Origin: Acidobacteriaceae bacterium
GTDB taxonomy: Bacteria; Acidobacteriota; Terriglobia; Terriglobales; Acidobacteriaceae
Direction: 5' to 3'
Length of the DNA: 64,000 nucleotides
Assembly: GCA_003134855.1 (NCBI GenBank)
Contig: PLCS01000010.1
Coordinates: forward strand, 248,001 to 312,000
Part shown: one piece after another, positions 17,310-25,085 of the stretch
Layout: every line of letters begins with the position of its first letter
Position numbering within the stretch: the stretch's first letter is position 1
The notes under the pieces: generated by a model
Told to the model about the DNA's origin: nothing
Seen by the model: the letters and a program-made list of their open reading frames with translations, nothing else
Databases searched by the model: none
Translations under genes and position numbers: made by a program

Positions 17310-17888
17310 ATGAAAAACATCGCCAAATCACTCTTCCTCGCACTCCCGTTCATCCTCGCTCCAATTGCATTCGCCCAGCATCAGAACTTCACTGTGAATC
17401 CGGATGCCGGCAAAGTCGCCTTCTCCCTGGGCGGAAGCGGGCACCATGTGGATGGAAGCTTCCATGTGCAGAGCGGCTCGATCGATTTTGACCGTAGCGC
17501 GCAGGCCATCTCAGGATTGGTAGTTGTCGCGGCGGGCAGTGGCAACAGCGGCGATCAGGGCCGCGACAAGAAGATGAATTCCGACGTCCTCGATGTGGCT
17601 CACTTTGCCGAAATCGCTTTTGCGCCCAAGAGCTTTCAGGGAACTATCGCGGCATCTGGAGATTCGACGATTCAGGTTTCCGGCGTCTTCACCCTCCACG
17701 GCACTGCGCATGAGCTGACCGTGCCCATGCAAATTCACATTGAAGGATCGACTCTCACGGCCAAGGCTCACTTCACTGTTCCTTACGTCCAGTGGGGACT
17801 GAAAGACCCGAGCATCTTCGTCCTCAAGGTCGCCAAAGTGGTCGATATCGACCTTACGCTGGAAGGGCGCCTGTCATCTTCGAAGTAA
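17310..17888 (+). CDS. YceI-family periplasmic lipocalin-like protein
   Basis: This 192-residue protein has a signal peptide (residues ~1-23, ending AFAQ) and the YceI pattern: FTVNPDAGKVAFSLGGSGHHVDGSF, quoted here in part, then KKMNSDVLDVAHFAEIAF and FTLHGTAHELTVPM. YceI proteins form an extended barrel that binds polyisoprenoids, for example octaprenyl diphosphate in the Thermus protein (established). It ends an operon that begins with a polyprenyl synthase, which suggests synthesis, export and periplasmic carriage of a prenyl lipid. An AGGAGA site precedes the ATG by six bases. The start is 25 bases after the MFS-cytochrome stop. Confidence 0.9.
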   Translation: MKNIAKSLFLALPFILAPIAFAQHQNFTVNPDAGKVAFSLGGSGHHVDGSFHVQSGSIDFDRSAQAISGLVVVAAGSGNSGDQGRDKKMNSDVLDVAHFAEIAFAPKSFQGTIAASGDSTIQVSGVFTLHGTAHELTVPMQIHIEGSTLTAKAHFTVPYVQWGLKDPSIFVLKVAKVVDIDLTLEGRLSSSK

Positions 17889-17963
17889 AGTAACAGATTG
17901 CTTCATCGCATAGATGGCAGCATCCAGCGCACCCAGGCTTTCCATATCTTGTCCGGTTAGCCT

Positions 17964-18140
17964 GGTTCCGCTGGAAAGCCGAGTGCCGTGCAACAGAAGA
18001 TAATGCGGCACACGGACATCCGCACGACCATGAACATTTACGGGGATGTGGTCACGGATGAAATGAGCAAGGCGGGCTTGAGGGTTGCTGAACTTGCATT
18101 CCAGACAAACGGAGTGCAAGCAGAGCGCGAATCTAGCTAA
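17964..18140 (+). pseudogene. C-terminal relic of a tyrosine recombinase (integrase)
   Basis: An open stretch of 58 codons bounded upstream by an in-frame TAG reads ...AVQQKIMRHTDIRTTMNIYG..., followed by DVVTDEMSKA. This is the characteristic final segment of phage/ICE tyrosine recombinases, with the conserved second His of the R-H-R-H/W set (MRH) and the catalytic Tyr in NIYGD. The rest of the enzyme is missing. The stop is 12 bases from a 48-bp copy of a tRNA-Lys 3' end, exactly where an integrase is expected. It is too short for an active enzyme. Confidence 0.8.
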
Positions 18141-18151
18141 GTTATTGAATC

Positions 18152-18199
18152 TATGGTGGACGCGGTAGGAATCGAACCTACAACCTGTCGGTTAAGAGC
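18152..18199 (-). repeat. att-like copy of the tRNA-Lys 3' half
   Basis: Forty-eight bases are identical, in the same orientation, to the 3' end of the complete tRNA-Lys(CUU) gene at 32045-32092, including the encoded CCA, acceptor and T arms and part of the anticodon arm. The match stops abruptly inside the anticodon stem. It is not a functional tRNA. It marks an integration junction, with the integrase relic directly on its left. Confidence 0.85.
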
Positions 18200-18338
18200 G
18201 GACCAACGAGACTTGGAGTACGTGAGTTTTCAATGGAGTACAGAGAAGCAAATGGAGCTTTTGGAGCCTCTGTGGCGCGCAATTCGGCGAAGAATTCGGC
18301 GAAGAACGCGACAGGCCGAATGATTGTAAATCCTTTTT

Positions 18339-18426
18339 TGGACCCAATTTCGGTGAGCTTCTGGACCCAATTTCGGTGAGAAATTCGACGCCGCTATACA
18401 AGCATTCGGGCACTTACCGAATGCTT
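18339..18426. repeat. Tandem 19-mer and a 10-bp palindrome in the island's left flank
   Basis: TGGACCCAATTTCGGTGAG occurs at 18339-18357 and again at 18362-18380. AAGCATTCGG and CCGAATGCTT (18400-18426, loop GCACTTA) form a perfect 10-bp hairpin. Between the att copy and the first island gene (18200-18697) I see no supportable gene. The region is repetitive and more AT-rich than its surroundings. Confidence 0.5.
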
Positions 18427-18697
18427 ATATGGCCCAACCGCTTCTGAAAAACCTGGTCGTGGACAGAACAGTTGAGCGTCAGCATATGGCTTTGGGTCAA
18501 TAAGCATTTAGTATCAGTCATTTATGTTGCCTCATTTTCGCCAAATTATTCGCCAAATTTGACGAAAATATGGAATTCCATGTAAAGCATTCGGCCTGAC
18601 CATTTTTGGAGGACTGGTGATCGATTTCCGGCAATCGACTACCGAACAAAGCCCTGACTTCCCAGTTGCCGCAACGTGCCGATTCCTGATATAACAC

Positions 18698-18726
18698 TTG
18701 AATTGCACGATCATATCTTATATGTT
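18698..18726 (+). promoter_or_regulatory. Putative sigma-70 promoter of the HTH/nucleotidyltransferase pair
   Basis: TTGAAT and TATGTT are separated by 17 bases. The predicted start of transcription is only about 10 bases before the first codon, so the transcript would be nearly leaderless. No strong ribosome site is visible before the gene. Confidence 0.35.
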
Positions 18727-18743
18727 AGAGTGCGTACAGTGTG

Positions 18744-19739
18744 ATGAGGACGCAAGTGCAACCCGTACTCCATGAACTCGAGCGCTACCTTCACGACGCC
18801 TTGGGCGTTTCCGTGAAAACCACGCCTTGGAGCGGGGCCAACCAACTGCCCCCCGTCCTCAGGGAAAGGTACAGATTCGCGAAAGCGGAGTTGCTCGGAG
18901 TGCGCGCTCTTCTCGTCATCGATGCCAATCCCGAGGAGCAGTCGCCGGCGACGGTGCGCAAGCACCTGGACATGCTCCAGACCAAGCAGCACGCGGACCT
19001 GATCTATGTCCGCGCGCAGGTGACGGCGTACAACAGGAAGCGGTTGATCGAACAGAAGGTTCCGTTTATTGTTCCAGGCAACCAGATGTACCTGCCCATG
19101 CTGGCAATTGATTTGCGCGAACACTTCCGCAGAATCCGCGAGGAGGCTCCCACCTTCAGCCCGTCCACTCAGGTGGTCGTCCTCCACGCGATGCTCCGCG
19201 ATGCGGAGCAGGTGCTGATCCCATCTGAAGTGGCCCCGCTGTTGGGATACTCGGCTATGACAATGACCCGCGCTTTCGATGAGTTGGAAACGGCGAAACT
19301 CGCTGAGGTGACGGTCCGGGGCCGGAAGCGTTGTCTGCGATTCATCGGGGACCGAAGAGAAATCTGGGAAAATGCTCAGCCCTTCCTTCGCAACCCGGTA
19401 AGCAAACGACTCTTTATCCGCCGCATTGATGGCGCGGAAAGCGCTGACCGTGCGGGACTCACAGCCTTGGCTCACTACAGTATGCTGGCGCCGCCGGCAT
19501 GCACGACCTACGCGCTGAGCCGGGAGGAATGGAAAACGCTGCGGCAACAACACAAGATCATCGAAGTGCCTGCTCAGGATCCAGATGCCAGCGAGATGGA
19601 GGTCTGGTGGTATTCTCCGGCGCGCTTCGCCGAACACGGCATGGTTGATCGGTTGTCGCTTTACCTTTCTCTGAAGGCAGACCACGACGAGCGCACCGAA
19701 ACTGCGGTGGAAGAGATGATGGAGAAATTCAAATGGTGA
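18744..19739 (+). CDS. Winged-helix protein, candidate antitoxin of an AbiE-like pair
   Basis: About 331 residues. The N-terminal ~130 residues form an alpha/beta domain (LLVIDANPEEQSPATVRKHL, YLPMLAIDLREHF) that I cannot assign. A winged helix follows at ~145-205 (LIPSEVAPLLGYSAMTMTRA, then VRGRKRCLRF), and a C-terminal domain contains YALSREEW and MEVWWYSP. Its stop overlaps the downstream nucleotidyltransferase start by seven bases, the translational coupling expected of a toxin-antitoxin or defence pair. AbiEi antitoxins also combine a winged helix with a C-terminal domain, but with the HTH at the N-terminus, so this would be a variant architecture. A GTG one codon upstream is an alternative start. 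Confidence 0.6.
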   Translation: MRTQVQPVLHELERYLHDALGVSVKTTPWSGANQLPPVLRERYRFAKAELLGVRALLVIDANPEEQSPATVRKHLDMLQTKQHADLIYVRAQVTAYNRKRLIEQKVPFIVPGNQMYLPMLAIDLREHFRRIREEAPTFSPSTQVVVLHAMLRDAEQVLIPSEVAPLLGYSAMTMTRAFDELETAKLAEVTVRGRKRCLRFIGDRREIWENAQPFLRNPVSKRLFIRRIDGAESADRAGLTALAHYSMLAPPACTTYALSREEWKTLRQQHKIIEVPAQDPDASEMEVWWYSPARFAEHGMVDRLSLYLSLKADHDERTETAVEEMMEKFKW

Positions 19740-20500
19740 AGGGTTTGGAAGTCTTCCGTGAGCACTTCCGGAATTATGCTGACCGCTACGTGCTCATTGG
19801 CGGCGCCGCGTGCGATATCGCCATGACCGAAGCCGGACTCGCATTCAGGGCCACAAAGGACTTGGACATCGTTCTCTACGTCGAGGCTTTGGATGCCGCA
19901 TTTGTTCAGGCTTTCTGGGAATTCGTGCGCGCGGGCGGCTACGAGGTTCAAGAGAAGTCAACCGGCGAAAAGCAATTTTACCGCTTCCAGAAGCCCACGA
20001 ACGCCGACTTTCCTTTCATGCTGGAGTTGTTCTCGCGGCAACCCGATGTATTGCAGCATACCGAAGGCAGCCACCTCACGCCGCTTCCGGTTGACGAGGA
20101 TGCATCCAGCCTTTCGGTGATTCTCCTGGATGACGACTACTACGATTTCATCCAAGCCGGCAGACAGGAGATCGACGGACTCCCTTGGGTGGGTGTTGCG
20201 CAACTGATCGCTTTGAAGGCGCGAGCATGGCTTGATCTGACAGAGCGCGTGGAGCGCGGTGAACAGATCGACAGCAAGACGATCAAGAAACATAAAAATG
20301 ATGTCTTCCGGCTTTACCAGATTCTTGATCCAGCTACTGATCCAGCGGCTCCGCAGACCGTAAAGAAGGATATTGGAGAATTTATCTCCCGCATGCGCGT
20401 CGAGGAAGTTGACCTTAAATCCCTCGGCCTGCGCACTGGCACACGTGACGGCATTCTGGAAGAAATCGCCAGAGTATACCGTCTCTCAGAGGGTGAATAA
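19733..20500 (+). CDS. AbiEii/MenT-like nucleotidyltransferase, candidate toxin
   Basis: The 255-residue protein has the nucleotidyltransferase-fold signature: YVLIGGAACDIAM (glycine loop), then RATKDLDIVL with the paired Asp that bind metal, then a third acidic position around FMLELFSR. The pattern (A)xRxTKDLD is typical of AbiEii/AbiGii type IV toxins, which transfer nucleotides to tRNA or related targets. The C-terminal half is helical and contains LIALKARAWLDL and the KHKNDVFRLYQIL segment common in this family. The ATG lies inside the preceding winged-helix gene, so the two are one unit. I cannot tell whether it acts in phage defence or plasmid/island maintenance. Confidence 0.72.
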   Translation: MVKGLEVFREHFRNYADRYVLIGGAACDIAMTEAGLAFRATKDLDIVLYVEALDAAFVQAFWEFVRAGGYEVQEKSTGEKQFYRFQKPTNADFPFMLELFSRQPDVLQHTEGSHLTPLPVDEDASSLSVILLDDDYYDFIQAGRQEIDGLPWVGVAQLIALKARAWLDLTERVERGEQIDSKTIKKHKNDVFRLYQILDPATDPAAPQTVKKDIGEFISRMRVEEVDLKSLGLRTGTRDGILEEIARVYRLSEGE

Positions 20501-20776
20501 TTTCTGGCTTGTCGCTTGCACCGACCTATTTTCAAGAGGTTTCTGCATCACAATTACGGATCGGCATTGCGATATATTGAAGACGTTGGCGGAGGATCGA
20601 TTGCCGCCGCTGGAGAGCAGATTTTTAGATGGCCCAGAACTGGCAAACCAAACTCATTCATAGCAGCGCCAAAGTGCCTAGAGGCTTCCGGGCGCTGAGT
20701 GTTCCCGTGGAGCGCGCCTCGACAGTTGTCTTCCCTGATTGCGCGTCCGCCGTGGGCGTTTGGGATGTTGAGACGA

Positions 20777-20923
20777 ATGGCCGTAACCTATAACCTGAAT
20801 CACTCCCGCGGCGCCTCGCCTTACGCTGATCGCCTGGTGCGGCTCAGCATCGGCATGGAAGAGACCAACGATCTGATCGCTGATCTCAAGCAAGCACTGC
20901 CTCGAATGCAGGATGGCCACTGA
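20777..20923 (+). pseudogene. C-terminal relic of a Cys/Met-metabolism PLP enzyme
   Basis: A short open stretch ends with SPYADRLVRLSIGMEETN followed by DLIADLKQAL, the standard C-terminus of cystathionine gamma-synthase / O-acetylhomoserine sulfhydrylase proteins (LVRLSVGIEDxDDLIADLxQAL). Nothing upstream in any frame resembles the PLP-binding part. The remaining bases of the 430-base gap after the nucleotidyltransferase gene hold no other supportable gene. Confidence 0.6.
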
Positions 20924-20930
20924 CTCAGTT

Positions 20931-22043
20931 CTATATCAACTGAGCCAACACATCCCGCTGGTAGGGCAGCAGCTCGTTGATCGCTCCGCGTTGAATGATT
21001 TGCGGCCAGGCGGGATTCACGATCAGCGAGCGCCCGATAGCCACCAAATCAAACTCCTCGCGTTCCATCCGTTCCAGCAGCTCATCGATTCCCGTCACGG
21101 CAGCAGTCTCCGAACTGCGAAAAGTACTCGTGAACTCCGCGTTCAGCGTGATCGACCCCACTGTCACGGTTGGCTTGCCGGTCAGCTTCTTGGTCCACCC
21201 CGCAAGATTCAGCGAACTGCCCTCAAACTCAGGCTCCCAGAAGCGGCGCTGCGAGCAGTGGTACAAATCCACTCCCGCTGCGGTCAAAGGTGCGAGGAAA
21301 CGCTCCAGCTCTTCAGGGCTCTGCGCTAATTTGGCGTTGTAATCCTGCTGCTTCCATTGCGAATAACGCAGGCAGACGGGGAACTCCGGACCCACCTGCG
21401 AGCGGACCTCGCGGATCACTTCCACTGCGAAACGAGTGCGCGCTACCAGATCGCCTCCATACGCGTCGGTCCGCTGGTTCGTCCCATCCCAAAAGAACTG
21501 ATCCAGAAGATAGCCGTGCGCGCCATGAATCTCCACGCCGTCAAATCCCAGCCGCTGTGCCGAGAGTGCGGCTTCACCAAAGGCGCGGACCACGTCGTCG
21601 ATATCCTGCTGCGTCATCGGCTCGGCAATCTTCTCGCCTCGGTTAGCAAGCCCAGAAGGGCCTATCGCACCAGATGGGATCTTTCCGCCCGATGTCGGCG
21701 TCAAGCCAACGTGCCAGAGCTGGGGAAAGATCTTGCCGCCCGCCTGATGAACCTCCTCCACCACACGCTTCCATCCAGCAAGGGATTGCACGCCATAGAA
21801 GTGCGGCACACCGGGATAGAAACCTGCGGTTGGAACCGGAACGTAAGTCCCCTCAGTCACAATCAGGCCCACGCCTCCCTCAGCGCGGCGGCGATAATAA
21901 GCTGCTACATCCGGGCCGGGAATGCCTTCCGGCGATTTTGAGCGAGTCATGGGAGCCATCACGATGCGGTTCGGCAAAACCAGATTTTTAAGGACAAAGG
22001 GCTTGAAGAGAAGCGCTGTACAACCTTCTGTAAGATTGCTCAT
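20931..22043 (-). CDS. Old-yellow-enzyme family alkene reductase (NADH:flavin oxidoreductase)
   Basis: A 370-residue TIM-barrel FMN enzyme that reduces activated C=C bonds with NAD(P)H. Visible family motifs are LPNRIVMAPMTRS near the N-terminus, QLWHVG, the active-site stretch FDGVEIHGAHGYLLDQF and NQRTDAYGG, and the phosphate-binding IGRSLIVNPAW at the C-terminus. The length is normal for the family. In most OYEs the substrate pair is His-Asn or His-His; here GAHGYL supplies the second histidine region. It is transcribed toward the PLP relic and diverges from the DinB gene. It may serve detoxification or xenobiotic reduction (general family role). Confidence 0.9.
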   Translation of the reverse strand: MSNLTEGCTALLFKPFVLKNLVLPNRIVMAPMTRSKSPEGIPGPDVAAYYRRRAEGGVGLIVTEGTYVPVPTAGFYPGVPHFYGVQSLAGWKRVVEEVHQAGGKIFPQLWHVGLTPTSGGKIPSGAIGPSGLANRGEKIAEPMTQQDIDDVVRAFGEAALSAQRLGFDGVEIHGAHGYLLDQFFWDGTNQRTDAYGGDLVARTRFAVEVIREVRSQVGPEFPVCLRYSQWKQQDYNAKLAQSPEELERFLAPLTAAGVDLYHCSQRRFWEPEFEGSSLNLAGWTKKLTGKPTVTVGSITLNAEFTSTFRSSETAAVTGIDELLERMEREEFDLVAIGRSLIVNPAWPQIIQRGAINELLPYQRDVLAQLI

Positions 22044-22193
22044 GTTGGTTGGATGCGCGATCCTCGGTTATGGACGCAACTCCAAACCCAGTAAGGAATT
22101 GGTCAGTCCGACATCGATAGACCAAAGACCCCATCTCAGTCACCCCATGACTTTCTGCAGCCTCTTTCTCTGCAATAGTGACCGTAATGCATC

Positions 22194-22206
22194 TGAGACT
22201 GTCTCA
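22194..22206. promoter_or_regulatory. 13-base palindrome in the divergent OYE/DinB intergenic region
   Basis: TGAGAC-T-GTCTCA is a perfect palindrome about 80 bases before the DinB gene. It could be a TetR- or MarR-type operator for the old-yellow enzyme and DinB genes. No regulator gene is adjacent. Confidence 0.25.
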
Positions 22207-22286
22207 CACGGATGCAGTTTCTGCTGGTGCCGGGATCGCTTGAATCTTCCTGCCGTTCTATTCATCTTCTCAACCAAGGAGATAGG

Positions 22287-22811
22287 ATGAACGCGACTCT
22301 GCCTGCAACCCATGTTGAACCTTGGCTGCGTGCGACCCGCACGGAGACACCAGCCGTAGTACGTGCGGTACTGCATGCCATCGACCTGGCGCTTGAGAAT
22401 ATCGAGGAAGCCACCGAGGGGCTGACCGTTGCGCAGATCGATGTGCGCCCATTTGGTGTGGCCTCGATTGGATTTCACCTGCGCCACCTAACCGGGGCAC
22501 TGGACCGCTCCTTGACCTATGCCTCTGGATCGGCATTGAGTGAAGAGCAGTTCAGTGCGCTGGCCCAAGAGAAGACGGGCCAGGGCGAGAGCCGCGATCT
22601 GCTACTGAACCGTTTGCGGGCCTCGGCGAAGCGGGCCGAAGAGATACTTCTGACGCTGGTCGGAGCGGACTTTGAGGCGCAGCGAGCGATTGGCCGCAAA
22701 AAGTTGCCCACAACCCTCGGCGGCATCATAGTGCACATCGCCGACCATACGCAAAGACATGTCGGGCAGTTGGTTACGACGGCTAAAATCCTGCGTGGAT
22801 TGAAGGCCTGA
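22287..22811 (+). CDS. DinB/YfiT-family four-helix protein
   Basis: This 174-residue protein has the DinB-like metal triad pattern: a first His in ASIGFHLRHLTGALDRSL, and the paired HIADHTQRHVGQL near the C-terminus giving two more His. DinB-superfamily proteins are metal-dependent, often thiol S-transferases or of unknown activity. The ATG is preceded by AAGGAGA at good spacing. It diverges from the old-yellow enzyme gene and is not clearly in an operon. The EgtB protein of the same island also contains a DinB domain, but the sequences are not obviously close. Confidence 0.85.
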   Translation: MNATLPATHVEPWLRATRTETPAVVRAVLHAIDLALENIEEATEGLTVAQIDVRPFGVASIGFHLRHLTGALDRSLTYASGSALSEEQFSALAQEKTGQGESRDLLLNRLRASAKRAEEILLTLVGADFEAQRAIGRKKLPTTLGGIIVHIADHTQRHVGQLVTTAKILRGLKA

Positions 22812-23136
22812 TCGTGCCTGTTCAGGCAGCAGTTGATAATCCGCAGGCTTGAGATTCAAGGGTGAATTCTGCGTGCATTCATCAAGGCGCGGCAGAGACC
22901 ACGTAAATGAATTGTGGTCGCATCACCGGCAACTCGGACCCGACGTAAGGCAAATCAGGTCGGAGGAAATTGTCGACTAGGCCCAAGCAGAATGGATGAG
23001 GAGCTTGGGATTGGACGGTCGGCACATTCCCGGCCCCTGCGGCGTCTCTCGGGACTTATTCCAGACGGTCCGAATGCAAGCATGCGCATTTCTCATTTAG
23101 TTTGGCAATGTCATCAGGTCTGCTTATATTCATGAT
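22812..23136. other. Intergenic region without a supportable gene
   Basis: No open frame, RNA fold or strong inverted repeat could be supported in these ~325 bases between the DinB and methyltransferase genes. Promoter elements for the methyltransferase are presumably in the AT-rich last 60 bases. Confidence 0.5.
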
Positions 23137-23811
23137 GTGAGCTTATCGACTGAGAATGCCTTTTCTTCAACAGCGGCCCTTTATGATCTGAACCGCTCCC
23201 GACTCATTCCGGGATTTGAGGGTCTTTATCGCTGGGCCGTGGATTTAGTGCCCAACGACGCAACTCAGATTCTTGATCTGGGCGCTGGGACTGGGCTGCT
23301 TGCGGCTCTGATAAGGGCACGGTTTCCGGATGCAAGTCTCCACTTGATTGACCTCTCAGCAGCCATGCTCGACAAAGCCAGGGAACGCTTTGAAGGGGAT
23401 ACCCGAACCACATTCGAGGTTGCGGACTACTCCGTTGCCGCTCTTCAAGGCAGATATAACGCCGTGGTCTCAGCACTCTCCATCCATCATCTGGAGGATG
23501 ATGCGAAGCGCGCACTCTTCGATTCGATCATGAACGTTCTTCTGCCAGGAGGAGTGTTCGTGAACGCTGAACAGGTTATGGGCTCTACTCCTGCCCGGGA
23601 AGAGCGCTACAAGAGAGAATGGCTCCACAAAGTGAGGGCGCTTGGGGCTACAGAGCAGCAAATCAGCGACTCGCTTTTTCGGCAGCAGGAAGATCGCTGT
23701 GCTTCTGTCGAGGACCAGATGGCCTGGATGCGTTCTGCAGGTTTTAGCGACGTTGACTGCTGGTTCAAGGACGGTCGGTTCGCGACTCTTGCCGGTACAA
23801 AGCCTCGTTAG
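23137..23811 (+). CDS. Class I SAM-dependent methyltransferase
   Basis: This 224-residue protein has the Rossmann methyltransferase motif ILDLGAGTGLLAALI near residue 48, motif II LHLIDLSAAML, the AdoMet-contact region VADYSVAAL, and motif IV/V AVVSALSIHHLEDD followed by LLPGGVFVNAEQV. These place it in the UbiE/Methyltransf_25-like group. The substrate cannot be predicted. The start is a GTG, the only start codon in frame near the beginning of the conserved sequence. A weak or absent ribosome site lowers confidence in the exact start. It stands alone between the DinB gene and the convergent egtD. Confidence 0.87.
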   Translation: MSLSTENAFSSTAALYDLNRSRLIPGFEGLYRWAVDLVPNDATQILDLGAGTGLLAALIRARFPDASLHLIDLSAAMLDKARERFEGDTRTTFEVADYSVAALQGRYNAVVSALSIHHLEDDAKRALFDSIMNVLLPGGVFVNAEQVMGSTPAREERYKREWLHKVRALGATEQQISDSLFRQQEDRCASVEDQMAWMRSAGFSDVDCWFKDGRFATLAGTKPR

Positions 23812-24111
23812 AGGCGGCTCGGATCAGTAACGTAAAGTCGGCAAGTGTCGTGGAATCTGCCAGATGCGCTCAAAGCGACGGAATAGCCTGGCACTAGGGC
23901 GTATACGAGGACTAATCGACAGACACTAGCCATGAACGTCAAATGCCGCCTGCTCGGCTCTTTCAGCCACGGCTCTATGGCGAACGCGTTGCCTCAGGCT
24001 GGCATCAGAGGTGGCACTTTGCATCGGGAGGAAGATAGACGCTCGTGACACTGGACTCTATTTGACAACAATGTCAAGGAAGTCAGGTTTTCGATGCGTG
24101 AAACGTTATTG
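23812..24111. other. Convergent intergenic region
   Basis: A short hairpin TTGACA-acaa-TGTCAA near 24062 may help end the egtD transcript, but no T-tract follows. No gene is supportable here. Confidence 0.4.
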
Positions 24112-25074
24112 TTATACGGCGACGAACAGGTTCTCAGCGAATTGCCACTCAACGTCCACCCATTGCGCATTGCACTCGAAGCCCGTGCGTCTGGCGATTT
24201 CCGGTGGTTCGTTCTTCCCGTACTTGTGACAACTCTCCGTCCAAATGGTCTCATCGCAGAGGAATGTGAAGTTTGCCTCTTCGATGTTGACAGTTTGGGT
24301 TTCCATGGAGCGGAGATGCATCTCGACTCGACGCTCGCGGGCGTTGTAGAGGGCAACATGCTCAAATCGGGATAATTCGAAGTCCCCTCCCAGTTCACGG
24401 TTAATACGGGCCAGCAGGTTGCGATTGAAGGCCCCGGTTACACCGAGAGCGTCATCGTAGGCGGGAATGAGTTGAGTCAATGGCTTCTCAAGATCCGTGC
24501 CGAGCAACAGCATGTCGCCAGGCTCAATCGCGTGGCGAATCTTGTGCAGGAGCTCCTCGGCCGACCCACGATCGAAGTTGCCGATCGAACTGCCCAGAAA
24601 CAGCACCACAACGGCATCGCCGGGTTTGCGGCGAGCCACCGCCTTGCTCAAGCCATCAAGATACTCTGTCTCAAATCCAAGAATGCTGACGTGCGCCAAA
24701 TCATCGAGTTCACGCTCGCAACGCACAAGTGCCGCGGATGATATTTCAATCGGGCAGTAAGTCATCGACTTATGGTGCGCCAGTGCTTCCAGGATCTGGC
24801 GCGTCTTTCGGCCGCTGCCGCTTCCAAGTTCAACCACCATGCCATGCGCCACGAGATGTTCAGCGATGTCGTCTGAATGCTCGCGCAGAATTCTCTCCTC
24901 AGCGCGCGTCAGCCCGTACTCAGGAAGCCGAGTGATCGCTTCAAACAATGCGGAACCGACGTCATCATAAAGATACTTTGACGGCAACTCCTTCTGCCCC
25001 GTCTGCCCCAGCCCATTGCGCACGTCCATGGCGAAAGAGTTGACGGTCTGTGTCTCCTCACTAAGAATCAGCAT
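24112..25074 (-). CDS. egtD: EgtD, L-histidine N-alpha-methyltransferase
   Basis: This ~320-residue protein trimethylates histidine to hercynine with SAM, the first step of ergothioneine synthesis. Family features are the N-terminal KYLYDDVGSALFEAITRLPEY, quoted in part, the SAM motif VVELGSGSGRKTRQIL, CPIEISSAAL, VVLFLGSSIGNFDR, LLLGTDLEKP and the C-terminal histidine-site segment ESCHKY. The ATG chosen has GGAG five bases upstream and lies 11 bases after the egtB stop. An upstream ATG at 25101 would overlap egtB by 16 bases. The gene is the last of an apparent five-gene minus-strand operon. Confidence 0.94.
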   Translation of the reverse strand: MLILSEETQTVNSFAMDVRNGLGQTGQKELPSKYLYDDVGSALFEAITRLPEYGLTRAEERILREHSDDIAEHLVAHGMVVELGSGSGRKTRQILEALAHHKSMTYCPIEISSAALVRCERELDDLAHVSILGFETEYLDGLSKAVARRKPGDAVVVLFLGSSIGNFDRGSAEELLHKIRHAIEPGDMLLLGTDLEKPLTQLIPAYDDALGVTGAFNRNLLARINRELGGDFELSRFEHVALYNARERRVEMHLRSMETQTVNIEEANFTFLCDETIWTESCHKYGKNEPPEIARRTGFECNAQWVDVEWQFAENLFVAV

Positions 25075-25085
25075 TCCGGCTCCAT

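Noticed and set aside
17874..18119. Minus-strand 81-codon frame beside the YceI gene
   Set aside because: The plus strand of the same stretch encodes a recognisable integrase C-terminus, so the minus frame is its shadow.
18152..18199. Second tRNA-Lys gene
   Set aside because: Only the 3' half is present; the D arm and 5' acceptor strand are missing.
18711..19685. Minus-strand frame opposite the winged-helix gene
   Set aside because: The plus gene is coupled to a recognisable nucleotidyltransferase; the minus frame has no motif.
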